The translations under genes and the position numbers were made by a program. 56,373 bases of DNA, taken from the NCBI GenBank assembly GCA_944322935.1, contig CALUQO010000014.1, positions 1 to 56,373 on the forward strand, in the 5' to 3' direction. Below the pieces are notes generated by a model. The model saw nothing but the letters and a program-made list of their open reading frames with translations, did not search any database and was not told the DNA's origin. Source of the stretch: Candidatus Gastranaerophilales bacterium (GTDB lineage: Bacteria > Cyanobacteriota > Vampirovibrionia > Gastranaerophilales > Gastranaerophilaceae). Shown here one piece after another: positions 1 to 7,154 of the stretch; within the stretch, counting starts at the first letter, position 1; each line of letters opens with the position of its first letter.

Positions 1-80
1 ATTATCACACTCGGAAATGAAAATTAAATAACAACACTTACCTCGTAAGCGGTGTGCGGCTCTGCCGCAGGAATACGACT

Positions 81-167
81 AAACACTGTTAGTTTTTAGA
101 GTAAATTTTGACAGACCGTAACGTAGTGGAGTGGATGCAAAATTTATTCTAAAAATTTACAGTGTTT
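81..167. repeat. Long imperfect inverted repeat (30-bp arms)
   Basis: Positions 81-110 and 138-167 are reverse complements at 27 of 30 positions, separated by 27 bases. One of the three differences is a G-T wobble in the RNA form. The arms are AT-rich and end in AACACTG/CAGTGTT. The structure could be a miniature inverted-repeat element, a REP-like dispersed repeat or an RNA hairpin; one window does not allow a choice. Confidence 0.6.
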
Positions 168-196
168 TTTGATTAGCGTCTTTTTCTTTCTTTTGC

Positions 197-240
197 GATA
201 CTTTTCTTTCTTTTCGTCGCAAAAAAGAAAGAAAAGTATC
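197..240. repeat. Perfect 18-bp stem-loop
   Basis: The arms GATACTTTTCTTTCTTTT (197-214) and its exact reverse complement (223-240) flank an 8-base loop. A second partial copy of the TTTTCTTTCTTTT tract lies just upstream (182-194), so the 5' arm is itself tandemly duplicated. The hairpin has almost no GC pairs at its base and no adjoining gene end, so it is unlikely to be an ordinary terminator. Confidence 0.6.
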
Positions 241-328
241 TAAAGAAAATAAAGCGTATAATAATGCACACATTTTAGTGAATAAAAAATTTTACATCAA
301 CAATTAAGTCGGATTCCGCTACTGGTCA

Positions 329-392
329 GATTCTGAACACAAACGATTGATAAATACCCAAAAAGCCTGATGCTTCAGAATGACAGCAGGAT
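329..392. repeat. 64-bp direct repeat, copy 1
   Basis: This stretch matches 539-602 over exactly 64 bases without gaps, sharing blocks such as GATTCTGAA, ACAAACGA, TGATAAA, CAAAAAGC/CAAAAGC, ATGCTTC and AATGACAG. The text around TGCTTCAGAATGACAG resembles a dispersed intergenic repeat rather than coding sequence. Confidence 0.65.
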
Positions 393-538
393 TTTGCGTT
401 GGACAGGTATGCCCAAGCGACCTTCCATCATTGCTTTTGTCGCTCCTCACCTCCGGCCCCCCACAATTAAAAAAAAAGTCTTGCATTATTTGCCACCCAT
501 TCTTTGGTAAGAATGGATGGTAATTCCACCATCGATAA

Positions 539-602
539 GATTCTGAATACAAACGACTGATAAAGACTCCAAAAGCTTTATGCTTCGTAATGACAGTGAG
601 AT
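539..602. repeat. 64-bp direct repeat, copy 2
   Basis: Second copy of the 329-392 unit, same length and orientation, about 80 percent identical by eye. It begins GATTCTGAATACAAACGAC. A hairpin CCATTCTT-tggt-AAGAATGG (497-516) lies between the two copies. Confidence 0.65.
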
Positions 603-648
603 ATATCTTCTGTTGTGTTTGGCAGATAAACGACTGTTAATAATAAAG

Positions 649-678
649 AAAAGGCGGGATTATTCAATCCTGCCTTTT
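649..678 (-). terminator. Intrinsic terminator of the Gln-rich coiled-coil gene
   Basis: A 13-bp stem, AAAAGGCGGGATT (649-661) with AATCCTGCCTTTT (666-678), contains one G-T wobble and closes a 4-base loop. On the minus strand it is followed by CTTTATTATT and lies about 50 bases beyond the stop codon of the leftward gene. Confidence 0.8.
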
Positions 679-725
679 GTAATAGATGATGTATATAGTT
701 AAGTTTAATAGATAGAAATATTTAA

Positions 726-2615
726 TTAGTAAATCTGCTGATACGGAGATGCGTATAACTCTTCAAAACCTAAGCCGGAACTTACCGGAGGCTGCATATA
801 CATTGATGAGTACATTGCTTGATTATAAGGGTTTGTTGCGCCTTGCTGCTGTGTTGTCTGCTGACTGCCTGAAAGAAACTCATCAGTGTTATTTAATGCC
901 TGTTGACTGCTGTTCATTGCATTTATGTAATCCTGCATAGCCTGTGCCGATTCAAACCCGTATGATTGGGCAATCATGTCTGCTTCGTTTAAGGCGTCTG
1001 CAGAAAGCTGCGGTGCAGGATTAGAGAGATAATAAGTACCGTATGCAATCCCTACATCCGGAAGATGTTTTTGTGCAGCCGTCATATAGTTTGCGTTTCG
1101 TAAAATTTGTTTGTCTTTTACTATTGATTTTTCAATTTTTTGGATTCTTGCAGCAATGCTTTGTTTTTGAGCATCAGTTGCAGCATTACGCAACTGGTCA
1201 TTCAGTCTTACAATGTCGGCTTGTGCTCTTTGCACGTTGTGCTGTGCAACTTCGACATGTTTTTGCTGTTTTAATCCCTTTAACAGTGATTTTTCCATTC
1301 TAAGTTCAAATTCAAGAGCTTTTTTGTCATTACCTTGGGCTGTTTTCAAGCGCTGCTGAATATTTTTGATATACTGCTCTTTAGCTTCCAGATTTTTGTT
1401 AAAGCTTACTTTGTATTTTGAATCAATTGCATCAGCCATTCTGTAGAGCTGTTCCCGTTGCAGGGTCAATCTTTCTTTAGCTGCTGCCGACAATGACGGG
1501 TCATTGAGTTTTGCCTCAACATTTGTTATCTGTTCCTCAAGTCCGTTTAATGCCTTGTTTTTGCCGTTGTTGGCATTTTGCCTCAATTGATTTAGTCGTT
1601 TTTCGTTCTTAAGTTGTGTTATTTTATCATTGAGTTTTGCAGCATGTTTTGCATCTGTGGTAGTTGCAAGCTCATCGTTTAATGATTTGATTTTTGCATC
1701 AATATCTTTGATATTTTTGTTGAACTTTTGCTCCATAGCTTCTGTATAGTTTTGGTGACCGTTTTTGTAAGAAAACGCCTGCTGCATATTTGGTTTAACA
1801 GTGTTTTGGTAATAGCCTCTTATTGCAGAGTAAGTTTTTACAGGCGACTGCGTGAATAACGCTTTGCCCCCCTGTGCAACGGCTTTGCCTGATATTTTAA
1901 AGCATTCACCTGTTGCTTTCAGAGAACTTGTCAATGCATTGCCTTTTGGAACAGCAGCGCCTGATGACTTTAATGCGCCTTTTGCTCCGGCAACTGATCC
2001 GACAACAGCAGTTGTACCGGAACCGATTTCCTGCCATGCCGCTTCAGCTTCGGCGTCCGTTTTTGCCGTTGCTGCTTTATATATACCTTTGCCTGTTTGT
2101 ACTGCACCTATTGTAGCACCGGCTGCTACTAAAAACGGCGCGGCTGCACCGCCTGTTGCGACTGTTAGTGCCACTGCCCCGGCTGCCACTGCAGCTGTTG
2201 TCAGTGTACGTTTTATGCTGAATTTTCCTTCTTCATCGCAGACCATTCCTTTAAAGAAATTGCCGACACCTTTAAAGAAGTTTTTGAATTTTTTGCCTGC
2301 GCTTATTTTTCCGTCATCACTGCCGTCACCTTGCGGAATTTGTTGTGCGGCAGATGTTTGCTGCTGTGTTGTCTGCAGGGTATCAACGGGAGATTGTGCA
2401 GAAGAGGCACTTGCGGTTTGTGTAGCCTGTGCAGTCTGAATTGCAGCTTGAGAGGCAGCCTGCTGCTGTTGCGTTTGCTGCTGTGTTTGAAGCTGATTAT
2501 ACATGGCCTGCTGCATTTGTTGTGCTTGCTGCATTGATTGCATTAAGTACATCCAGTACAGGCCGTTTTGATAATTAGACGGCAGTCCGGAGTAAAAACT
2601 CATTCCGTATCCCAT
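726..2615 (-). CDS. Gln-rich coiled-coil protein with hydrophobic alanine/glycine segment, function unknown
   Basis: This 629-residue protein has no family I recognise. Residues 20-90 are dominated by Gln (QQ and QQQ runs) with Met, Ala and Thr. Residues about 135-215 form an Ala/Gly/Val-rich, glycine-zipper-like hydrophobic stretch. Residues about 290-500 are charged heptad-like helices (predicted coiled coil), and the C-terminus is again Gln/Met/Tyr/Pro-rich (YMQPP, SPYQQIY). There is no cleavable signal peptide. The plan of low-complexity head, hydrophobic middle and coiled-coil tail recurs in the protein at 15860-16804, so the two may belong to one lineage-specific group. A surface, secreted or membrane-scaffold role is only a guess. 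Coding is supported by the uninterrupted length, the codon pattern and a strong terminator at 649-678; the opposite-strand open frames here are shadows. Confidence 0.8.
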   Translation of the reverse strand: MGYGMSFYSGLPSNYQNGLYWMYLMQSMQQAQQMQQAMYNQLQTQQQTQQQQAASQAAIQTAQATQTASASSAQSPVDTLQTTQQQTSAAQQIPQGDGSDDGKISAGKKFKNFFKGVGNFFKGMVCDEEGKFSIKRTLTTAAVAAGAVALTVATGGAAAPFLVAAGATIGAVQTGKGIYKAATAKTDAEAEAAWQEIGSGTTAVVGSVAGAKGALKSSGAAVPKGNALTSSLKATGECFKISGKAVAQGGKALFTQSPVKTYSAIRGYYQNTVKPNMQQAFSYKNGHQNYTEAMEQKFNKNIKDIDAKIKSLNDELATTTDAKHAAKLNDKITQLKNEKRLNQLRQNANNGKNKALNGLEEQITNVEAKLNDPSLSAAAKERLTLQREQLYRMADAIDSKYKVSFNKNLEAKEQYIKNIQQRLKTAQGNDKKALEFELRMEKSLLKGLKQQKHVEVAQHNVQRAQADIVRLNDQLRNAATDAQKQSIAARIQKIEKSIVKDKQILRNANYMTAAQKHLPDVGIAYGTYYLSNPAPQLSADALNEADMIAQSYGFESAQAMQDYINAMNSSQQALNNTDEFLSGSQQTTQQQGATNPYNQAMYSSMYMQPPVSSGLGFEELYASPYQQIY

Positions 2616-2857
2616 ATAATACCTTTCTCTAAATAAAAATTCCCTGTGTAAATAAATCCTATATTCCCTTATTTTAATAAAGTATTTTTTTGCTCAAATA
2701 TTGACTGGAAAACTGAATATGTTAAGTAATATTAAGCGATATTAAATAATGGCGCAAACATGTTGTATGCAAAAAATAAACAGCGGCTCAATGCATGGAC
2801 GAAGCATGAATGTTGTAATAAAATAAGATAAGCAGCGGATATTGAGGATGAAAATAT
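2616..2857. other. Divergent intergenic region between the Gln-rich gene and the SIS gene
   Basis: 242 AT-rich bases between two divergently transcribed starts. I see a small inverted repeat TAATAT-taagcg-ATATTA near 2730-2750 and no promoter good enough to annotate. The rightward gene has GAGG about 12 bases before its ATG. Confidence 0.4.
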
Positions 2858-3919
2858 ATGGAACAAGAACAAATGTCGATAATGCAAAAAGAAATTTTTG
2901 AAGAACCGGCTGTCATAAAAAAATTGACAGAAACCTACATAACTTCCGACGGAAAGATAAATATTGACCTGCCGGATAGAATAAGCAACATAGTAATTGT
3001 TGCCAGCGGTTCTTCTTACAATTGCGCGGCAATTGCCTGTCCGCTTGTTATGGAATATGCGGACATTCCTTGTGACTGTGAGTATTCAAGCGAATTTGTT
3101 CTGCAAAAGAAACATTTTGTAACACAGGATTCCCTCTATATCTTTATTTCCCAATCAGGTGAAACATCGGATACGCTGAACGCAATAAAAGCGATAAAGA
3201 AAGAGGGGGTAAAAACACTTTGTATTACCAATACAAAAGACTCAACAATGTGGAATCTATGTGATTTTAAAATACTTTCCGACGCGGGAGAAGAAAAAAG
3301 TATTGCTTCAACAAAGGCGCTGTGTGCACAGATTTTTTGCTCAATACTTGTGATTTTAAAAATACTTTCTCAAAAAGAAAAAGATGTGGATATTTCCTGT
3401 CAAATAAACACAATGAGAAGATTGAGCGCATATCTTGAGCGTATAATCATGGATTCCGATAAAATAAAAAACGCTGCACAAACGGTTGCACAATATGAAA
3501 ATATATCCATACTCGGCAACAAAAACTATTACCCTGTTGCAAAAGAGGGGGCCCTGAAAATGAAAGAAACTTGTTACTTAAATGTTATGGCTTATCCGTT
3601 CGGGGAGTTTATGCACGGTCATGTTGCTGTGCTCAACCAAACTTCAATAGTTATAGCAATTATTGATGAAGAAAACGCCTCATTTGCACAGCGGAATCTG
3701 GAAAAAATAAGAAAAAACTACAACCCCAAAATAGTCTGTATAACATCTGTTCAGGAATTCAAGGCAGGTGATGTAAATATATACATCAAGACTAAACGCA
3801 AGACAAAAGCTATTTTCGGGGCACTTTTAACTCTTCAGCTTATGGCTTGCACAATGGCCAAAATTCTGAATAAAAATCCTGATTCCCCCAGAGGACTGAC
3901 AAAAGTTGTAAAGGACTAA
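2858..3919 (+). CDS. GlmS-isomerase-like double-SIS sugar phosphate isomerase/deaminase
   Basis: The 353-residue protein matches the C-terminal isomerase half of glucosamine-6-phosphate synthase. It has two SIS domains (about 40-170 and 210-345), the phosphate-binding SQSGETSDT (98-106), STK (151-153), the base-catalysis region KEGALKMKE (229-237), GEFMHGH (249-255) and a C-terminal NPDSPRGLTK that carries the lysine used for sugar ring opening in GlmS. The N-terminal glutaminase domain with its catalytic Cys is absent, so it cannot take ammonia from glutamine. Family knowledge makes a glucosamine-6-phosphate deaminase (NagB-II type) or a related amino-sugar or fructosamine deglycase likely. 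It stands alone, with no sugar transporter beside it. The start is the ATG after a GAGG motif. Confidence 0.82.
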   Translation: MEQEQMSIMQKEIFEEPAVIKKLTETYITSDGKINIDLPDRISNIVIVASGSSYNCAAIACPLVMEYADIPCDCEYSSEFVLQKKHFVTQDSLYIFISQSGETSDTLNAIKAIKKEGVKTLCITNTKDSTMWNLCDFKILSDAGEEKSIASTKALCAQIFCSILVILKILSQKEKDVDISCQINTMRRLSAYLERIIMDSDKIKNAAQTVAQYENISILGNKNYYPVAKEGALKMKETCYLNVMAYPFGEFMHGHVAVLNQTSIVIAIIDEENASFAQRNLEKIRKNYNPKIVCITSVQEFKAGDVNIYIKTKRKTKAIFGALLTLQLMACTMAKILNKNPDSPRGLTKVVKD

Positions 3920-3948
3920 TTTTCTCGCGGCTGTTTCCGATACGCTAT

Positions 3949-4488
3949 TCAAGAGCCTAGTGCAAGATAAGTTAATTTTTTATCCGCATAAATTTTTTCT
4001 TTTATGACGGCAAATCCGTCCGTTATTATCGCTAAATCCTTTGGGTGCTCCAGAATAAGAACTCCGTTTGTTTTCAAAAGCCGGCGTGCTTTTATGGCGG
4101 ACAATACCTCATCATACAGCCCACTTTGATACGGCGGGTCAACGTAAATTACATCAAAGACTGATTCAATTTTCTTCAGTATTTTTAAAGTATCACCTGC
4201 AAAAAAGTCGGCCTCTATGCCAAGATTTTGCGCGTTGCTTTTAATCTGATAAAAAGTTTTTTTGTCCTTTTCTATAAAAGTAACGTTCTTGAAGCCTCGT
4301 GATGCAGCCTCAAACCCCATAATCCCCGAACCGGCAAAGGCGTCAAGAAAGTTCTTTTCTTCAAATTCCATAAGAGAATATAATGTGCTAAAAATACTTT
4401 CACGTATTTGTGAAAGCGTTGGGCGTACATTTGCACCTTTAGGGGAAACTATTTTCCTTGATTTTAAATAACCGCCAGTTATTTGCAT
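3949..4488 (-). CDS. rsmD: 16S rRNA (guanine966-N2)-methyltransferase RsmD
   Basis: About 179 residues, the normal RsmD length. It begins with the family's ITGGYLKSRKI, followed by the RPTLSQIRESIFSTL segment, the SAM-binding DAFAGSGIMGFEAASRG and the catalytic DPPY (about 117-120). It methylates guanine 966 of 16S rRNA during 30S assembly. Two starts are possible: an ATG at 4497, overlapping the stop of the upstream aldolase gene, or the ATG at 4488, which gives the canonical MxITGG start; I chose the latter. Either way the two genes are translationally coupled. It converges with the SIS gene, 29 bases away. Confidence 0.93.
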   Translation of the reverse strand: MQITGGYLKSRKIVSPKGANVRPTLSQIRESIFSTLYSLMEFEEKNFLDAFAGSGIMGFEAASRGFKNVTFIEKDKKTFYQIKSNAQNLGIEADFFAGDTLKILKKIESVFDVIYVDPPYQSGLYDEVLSAIKARRLLKTNGVLILEHPKDLAIITDGFAVIKEKIYADKKLTYLALGS

Positions 4489-4490
4489 AG

Positions 4491-5135
4491 TCAGCATTTC
4501 GTTTCGCAGCGCAAAGAGTATATTTCTTCAATCTCTTTTTTGCTCAATTCTTTTGCACCGCCCAAAAGCATGGAGTTAAGATAGATTTGGGCATATGTTT
4601 CAGCTGTTTCCATCAGGTAATATGCGTTTTTTATATCCTTTGCTCCGAGTATAATACCGTGGTTTGCGAGCAAAACGGCATTATGCTTGGCAAAAAATTT
4701 TGCGCTGTTTTCAACGAGCTTTTCAGAACCAGGCAAAGCATAAGGCGCAACCGGTATTTCTCCAAAATAAAATACATTTTCGGAAATTATAGGCTTAGAC
4801 AGCGGGATTCTGCAAACGGCAAAAGCCGATGCATACGGTGAGTGACAGTGTATTATAGCGTTTATATCAGGACGAATTGCATAAATTGCAGTATGCAGAT
4901 TTTTTTCCGAAGACGGTTTTATCTTTCCGTCAATCAGGTTTGCATTGCTGTCAATAATTACAATTTCATCTTCACACAAGTCAGCAAGACAGGTACCTGA
5001 GCCGGTGATTAAAATTTGCCCGTCTTTGCGGACGCTTATGTTGCCAGATGTAGCCGGCGACATATTCTTTTCACCGAGTTTTTTTCCATAGTGTATTATT
5101 TGTTGTTTTAATTCGCAAATTTCGTTTAAGGTCAT
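4491..5135 (-). CDS. Class II aldolase/adducin family protein (fuculose-phosphate aldolase-like)
   Basis: 214 residues with the class II aldolase fold signature: NISVRKDGQILITGSG, the acid/base Glu in PSSEKNLH (E77), the zinc ligands HCHS (H96, H98) and LANHG (H159). Zinc-dependent members cleave L-fuculose-1-phosphate or L-ribulose-5-phosphate, or dehydrate methylthioribulose-1-phosphate (MtnB). The sequence alone does not fix the substrate; the FucA-like length and ANHG motif make an aldolase the best guess. It is the first gene of a two-gene unit with rsmD. An extended -10 box lies 6 bases before the ATG, so its mRNA may be leaderless. Confidence 0.85.
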   Translation of the reverse strand: MTLNEICELKQQIIHYGKKLGEKNMSPATSGNISVRKDGQILITGSGTCLADLCEDEIVIIDSNANLIDGKIKPSSEKNLHTAIYAIRPDINAIIHCHSPYASAFAVCRIPLSKPIISENVFYFGEIPVAPYALPGSEKLVENSAKFFAKHNAVLLANHGIILGAKDIKNAYYLMETAETYAQIYLNSMLLGGAKELSKKEIEEIYSLRCETKC

Positions 5136-5141
5136 GAGTTT

Positions 5142-5150
5142 ATTTTAGCA
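5142..5150 (-). promoter_or_regulatory. Extended -10 promoter of the aldolase gene (leaderless spacing)
   Basis: On the minus strand TGC-TAAAAT is followed by six bases and the ATG at 5135. There is no Shine-Dalgarno motif. I see no convincing -35, as expected for an extended -10 promoter. The sigma factor promoter lies back to back with it. Confidence 0.5.
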
Positions 5151-5165
5151 AATTTTTTATTAAAA

Positions 5166-5174
5166 TGGTATAAT
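5166..5174 (+). promoter_or_regulatory. Extended -10 promoter of the sigma factor gene
   Basis: TGG-TATAAT, a consensus -10 with an upstream TGN extension. Transcription should begin about 5181, leaving a short leader that contains AGAGAGG before the TTG start at 5206. Confidence 0.55.
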
Positions 5175-5205
5175 AAATTAGCAAAGTAGAGAGAGGCAGG
5201 TATTT

Positions 5206-5988
5206 TTGTTTGATTTTGTAAATTTTGAGCAAGTTGACGATTGGCTTAAAGAATATTTAAAGCTAAAAAACCCTCAAAAAAAAGTTCAACTTCAAAATTT
5301 AATAACAATGGCATGTATGCCTTTGGTTAAACGTGTTGCCAGAACGCTTGCACGCCGTAGTACTGACCCTGTTGAAGATATAATTCAAATTGGCAGTCTG
5401 GGGCTTATTAAGGCGGTCAGGTCTTTTGATCCTGCAGTCAGCACAAATTTTAAGTCGTATGCAACATATCTTATAACAGGCGAAATCAGACATTATCTGC
5501 GCGATAAAGCTACTATGATAAAAGCTCCGAGAGCTATACAAGAGTTGTGCTACAGAGTCAACAAAATTACCTCGGAAATGCTCGATGAAATAGGTGAAAA
5601 ACCTACGGACAAAGATATTGCAGACAAAATGGATATGCCTGTTTCGGATTTAAAACATGCTATTGATGCGGACAGAAGAACTTCTATAATATCTTTGGAT
5701 CAGTTGAATTTGCAGTGCGAAGATGATTTTACAAACTGGGGGGATAAAATAGCTGATATAAGTTATGAAGAAATGCAGGAGTTGAAAGAAGACAAACTAA
5801 TGCTTGTGGATTGTCTTAAAGGTATCGAACCCGAGTTGAAACAAATTATTGATATGACATATTTTCAGGATCTTAGCCAGAAGGAAATAGCTGAAAATCT
5901 CGGAATATCGCAAATGCAGGTTTCCAGAAAGCTTAAACGTGCATTGAACAAACTTTATGCTCTTGTGCAGCAGCGTCAGAGCGCTTAG
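5206..5988 (+). CDS. RNA polymerase sigma factor, SigB/SigF/SigG group (group 3)
   Basis: 260 residues without region 1.1. Region 2 spans about 35-105 and contains DIIQIGSLGLIKAVRSFDP and the core-binding/-10 helix FKSYATYLITGEIRHYLRD. Region 3 follows (about 110-175). The region 4 helix-turn-helix, SQKEIAENLGISQMQVSRKLKRAL, ends the protein. This arrangement is that of the stress/sporulation SigB-SigF-SigG class, which in Cyanobacteria is SigF (linked to motility, pili and envelope). The start is a TTG preceded by AGAGAGG with good spacing. No anti-sigma factor or anti-anti-sigma factor gene is adjacent. The next gene, 26 bases downstream, is a prepilin peptidase, which fits a pilus link by inference. 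Confidence 0.92.
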   Translation: MFDFVNFEQVDDWLKEYLKLKNPQKKVQLQNLITMACMPLVKRVARTLARRSTDPVEDIIQIGSLGLIKAVRSFDPAVSTNFKSYATYLITGEIRHYLRDKATMIKAPRAIQELCYRVNKITSEMLDEIGEKPTDKDIADKMDMPVSDLKHAIDADRRTSIISLDQLNLQCEDDFTNWGDKIADISYEEMQELKEDKLMLVDCLKGIEPELKQIIDMTYFQDLSQKEIAENLGISQMQVSRKLKRALNKLYALVQQRQSA

Positions 5989-6014
5989 GTATTTTGTATA
6001 GAGGATGGATTTAA

Positions 6015-6998
6015 ATGGAATGGTTTTGGGTTTTATATGCATTAGTTACGGGGTTATGCGTGGGCAGTTTTCTGAATGTAGTTGTGCTGCGAGGCTTGAG
6101 CGGTGAATCCATTGTTCTTCCGCCGTCGCATTGCACAAGCTGTAATCATAAACTTGCCTGGTATGATAACATACCGCTGTTTTCTTATTTAATTTTGCGG
6201 GGAAAATGCCGTTACTGCGGTGAAAAAATCAGTGCTCAGTACCCGATTGTGGAATTTTTTACCGGAATTATTTTTGCGGCAATTTATTATAAATATTCCT
6301 TTGCAACAATTAATCTAAACCTTTTCTTTCTGCTTGCTGCTGCTTCTTTGTGCATCGTAATGACCGTAACCGATATAAAAGAAAAGGTTATACTTGATGC
6401 ACATGCATACATACTTATGGGGCTCGGGCTTGTATACAATATGTTCAATATAGCAGGGGTTAATAACACAAAGATTATGTTCTGGTTGTTCGGACACAAG
6501 ATTGTTATTTATCAGGCTTTTATATATTCAATACTCGGACTAATCGGGGGATTTGGGGTTCTTGCCGCCATATCCGCAATTGCAAAATTAGTGACAAAGC
6601 GCGATTGCTTTGGGGAAGGCGATGCTTATATTCTCGGCGCCCTGGGAGCCTTTTGGGGGATTTCCAACGCAATTGTAATACTTATTTTAAGTATTTTTGT
6701 CTGGGGCGGTTTGTCTATTCCCGTATTTATGTACAAATGGTTTAAAAACAAAGAGTATAAACTCTTTTATGGTATGCTGCTTTTTATTATAACTCTTGTT
6801 TTATTTTTTACCGGTGAATTTTTGAATGTATTTGATTCCGTAACCTTCCAGTGGTTTGCACTGCTTTTGATAGCAAGCATAGGTTTTTATTGCTGCAGGC
6901 ATTTGCTTAAATCAATAAAGCAAGGGTCTGCTCTTACTGTTATACCGTATGGCCCGGCTTTAATATTCGGAGCATTTGTAGTAATGTTTTTGTTGTAA
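6015..6998 (+). CDS. pilD: Prepilin peptidase / N-methyltransferase (type 4 prepilin leader peptidase)
   Basis: 327 residues, polytopic. The N-terminal methyltransferase part has GSFLNVVVLR and the zinc site CxxC...CxxC (C40, C43, C65, C68). The aspartic protease part has the first catalytic Asp in TDIKEKV (D120) and the second in GEGD (D203). The first site reads VILDAH instead of the usual IPD form. It cleaves the leader of type IV pilin-like proteins and methylates the new N-terminus at the inner membrane. The protein is longer than the usual 250-290 residues because of an extended C-terminal membrane region. It is co-directional with the sigma factor and probably in its operon. Confidence 0.93.
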   Translation: MEWFWVLYALVTGLCVGSFLNVVVLRGLSGESIVLPPSHCTSCNHKLAWYDNIPLFSYLILRGKCRYCGEKISAQYPIVEFFTGIIFAAIYYKYSFATINLNLFFLLAAASLCIVMTVTDIKEKVILDAHAYILMGLGLVYNMFNIAGVNNTKIMFWLFGHKIVIYQAFIYSILGLIGGFGVLAAISAIAKLVTKRDCFGEGDAYILGALGAFWGISNAIVILILSIFVWGGLSIPVFMYKWFKNKEYKLFYGMLLFIITLVLFFTGEFLNVFDSVTFQWFALLLIASIGFYCCRHLLKSIKQGSALTVIPYGPALIFGAFVVMFLL

Positions 6999-7154
6999 AA
7001 AACAGCACTACACCCTCAACTGTTTTGCTCAGGGGCTTTCTTGTTCCATTGGACATCGTGCAGCTTTTTTACTGTGCGGCTTAATTTCTTAAAAACAGAA
7101 AATAATCCGTTATTCTGCCGGAACTCAGAAAAGTAGATTGGATAACTAAAAAAA

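Larger units (their letters stand above)
1..725. other. Gene-free, repeat-rich intergenic region
   Basis: I see no credible gene here. The region holds a long imperfect inverted repeat (81-167), a perfect 18-bp hairpin (197-240), two 64-bp direct repeats (329-392 and 539-602), a small hairpin (497-516) and the terminator of the leftward gene that ends at 726. The one open frame, 319-552 on the minus strand, overlaps the first direct repeat and has no ribosome binding site, so I treat it as a by-product of the repeats. A GC-rich mini-hairpin, TGCGGC/GCCGCA, sits at 55-69. Confidence 0.7.

Noticed and set aside
319-552. 77-codon open frame on the minus strand
   Set aside because: It overlaps a dispersed-type direct repeat and a hairpin, has no ribosome binding site, and its composition fits repeat-derived peptides rather than a protein.
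1852-2439. 195-codon open frame on the plus strand, Ala/Pro-rich
   Set aside because: Antisense shadow of the Ala/Val/Gly-rich part of the 726-2615 gene; the minus-strand gene is longer and has a terminator.
6999-7026. AAAACAG/CTGTTTT 7-bp stem after the prepilin peptidase gene
   Set aside because: Too weak (two GC pairs, 14-base loop, no T run beyond the stem) to call a terminator.
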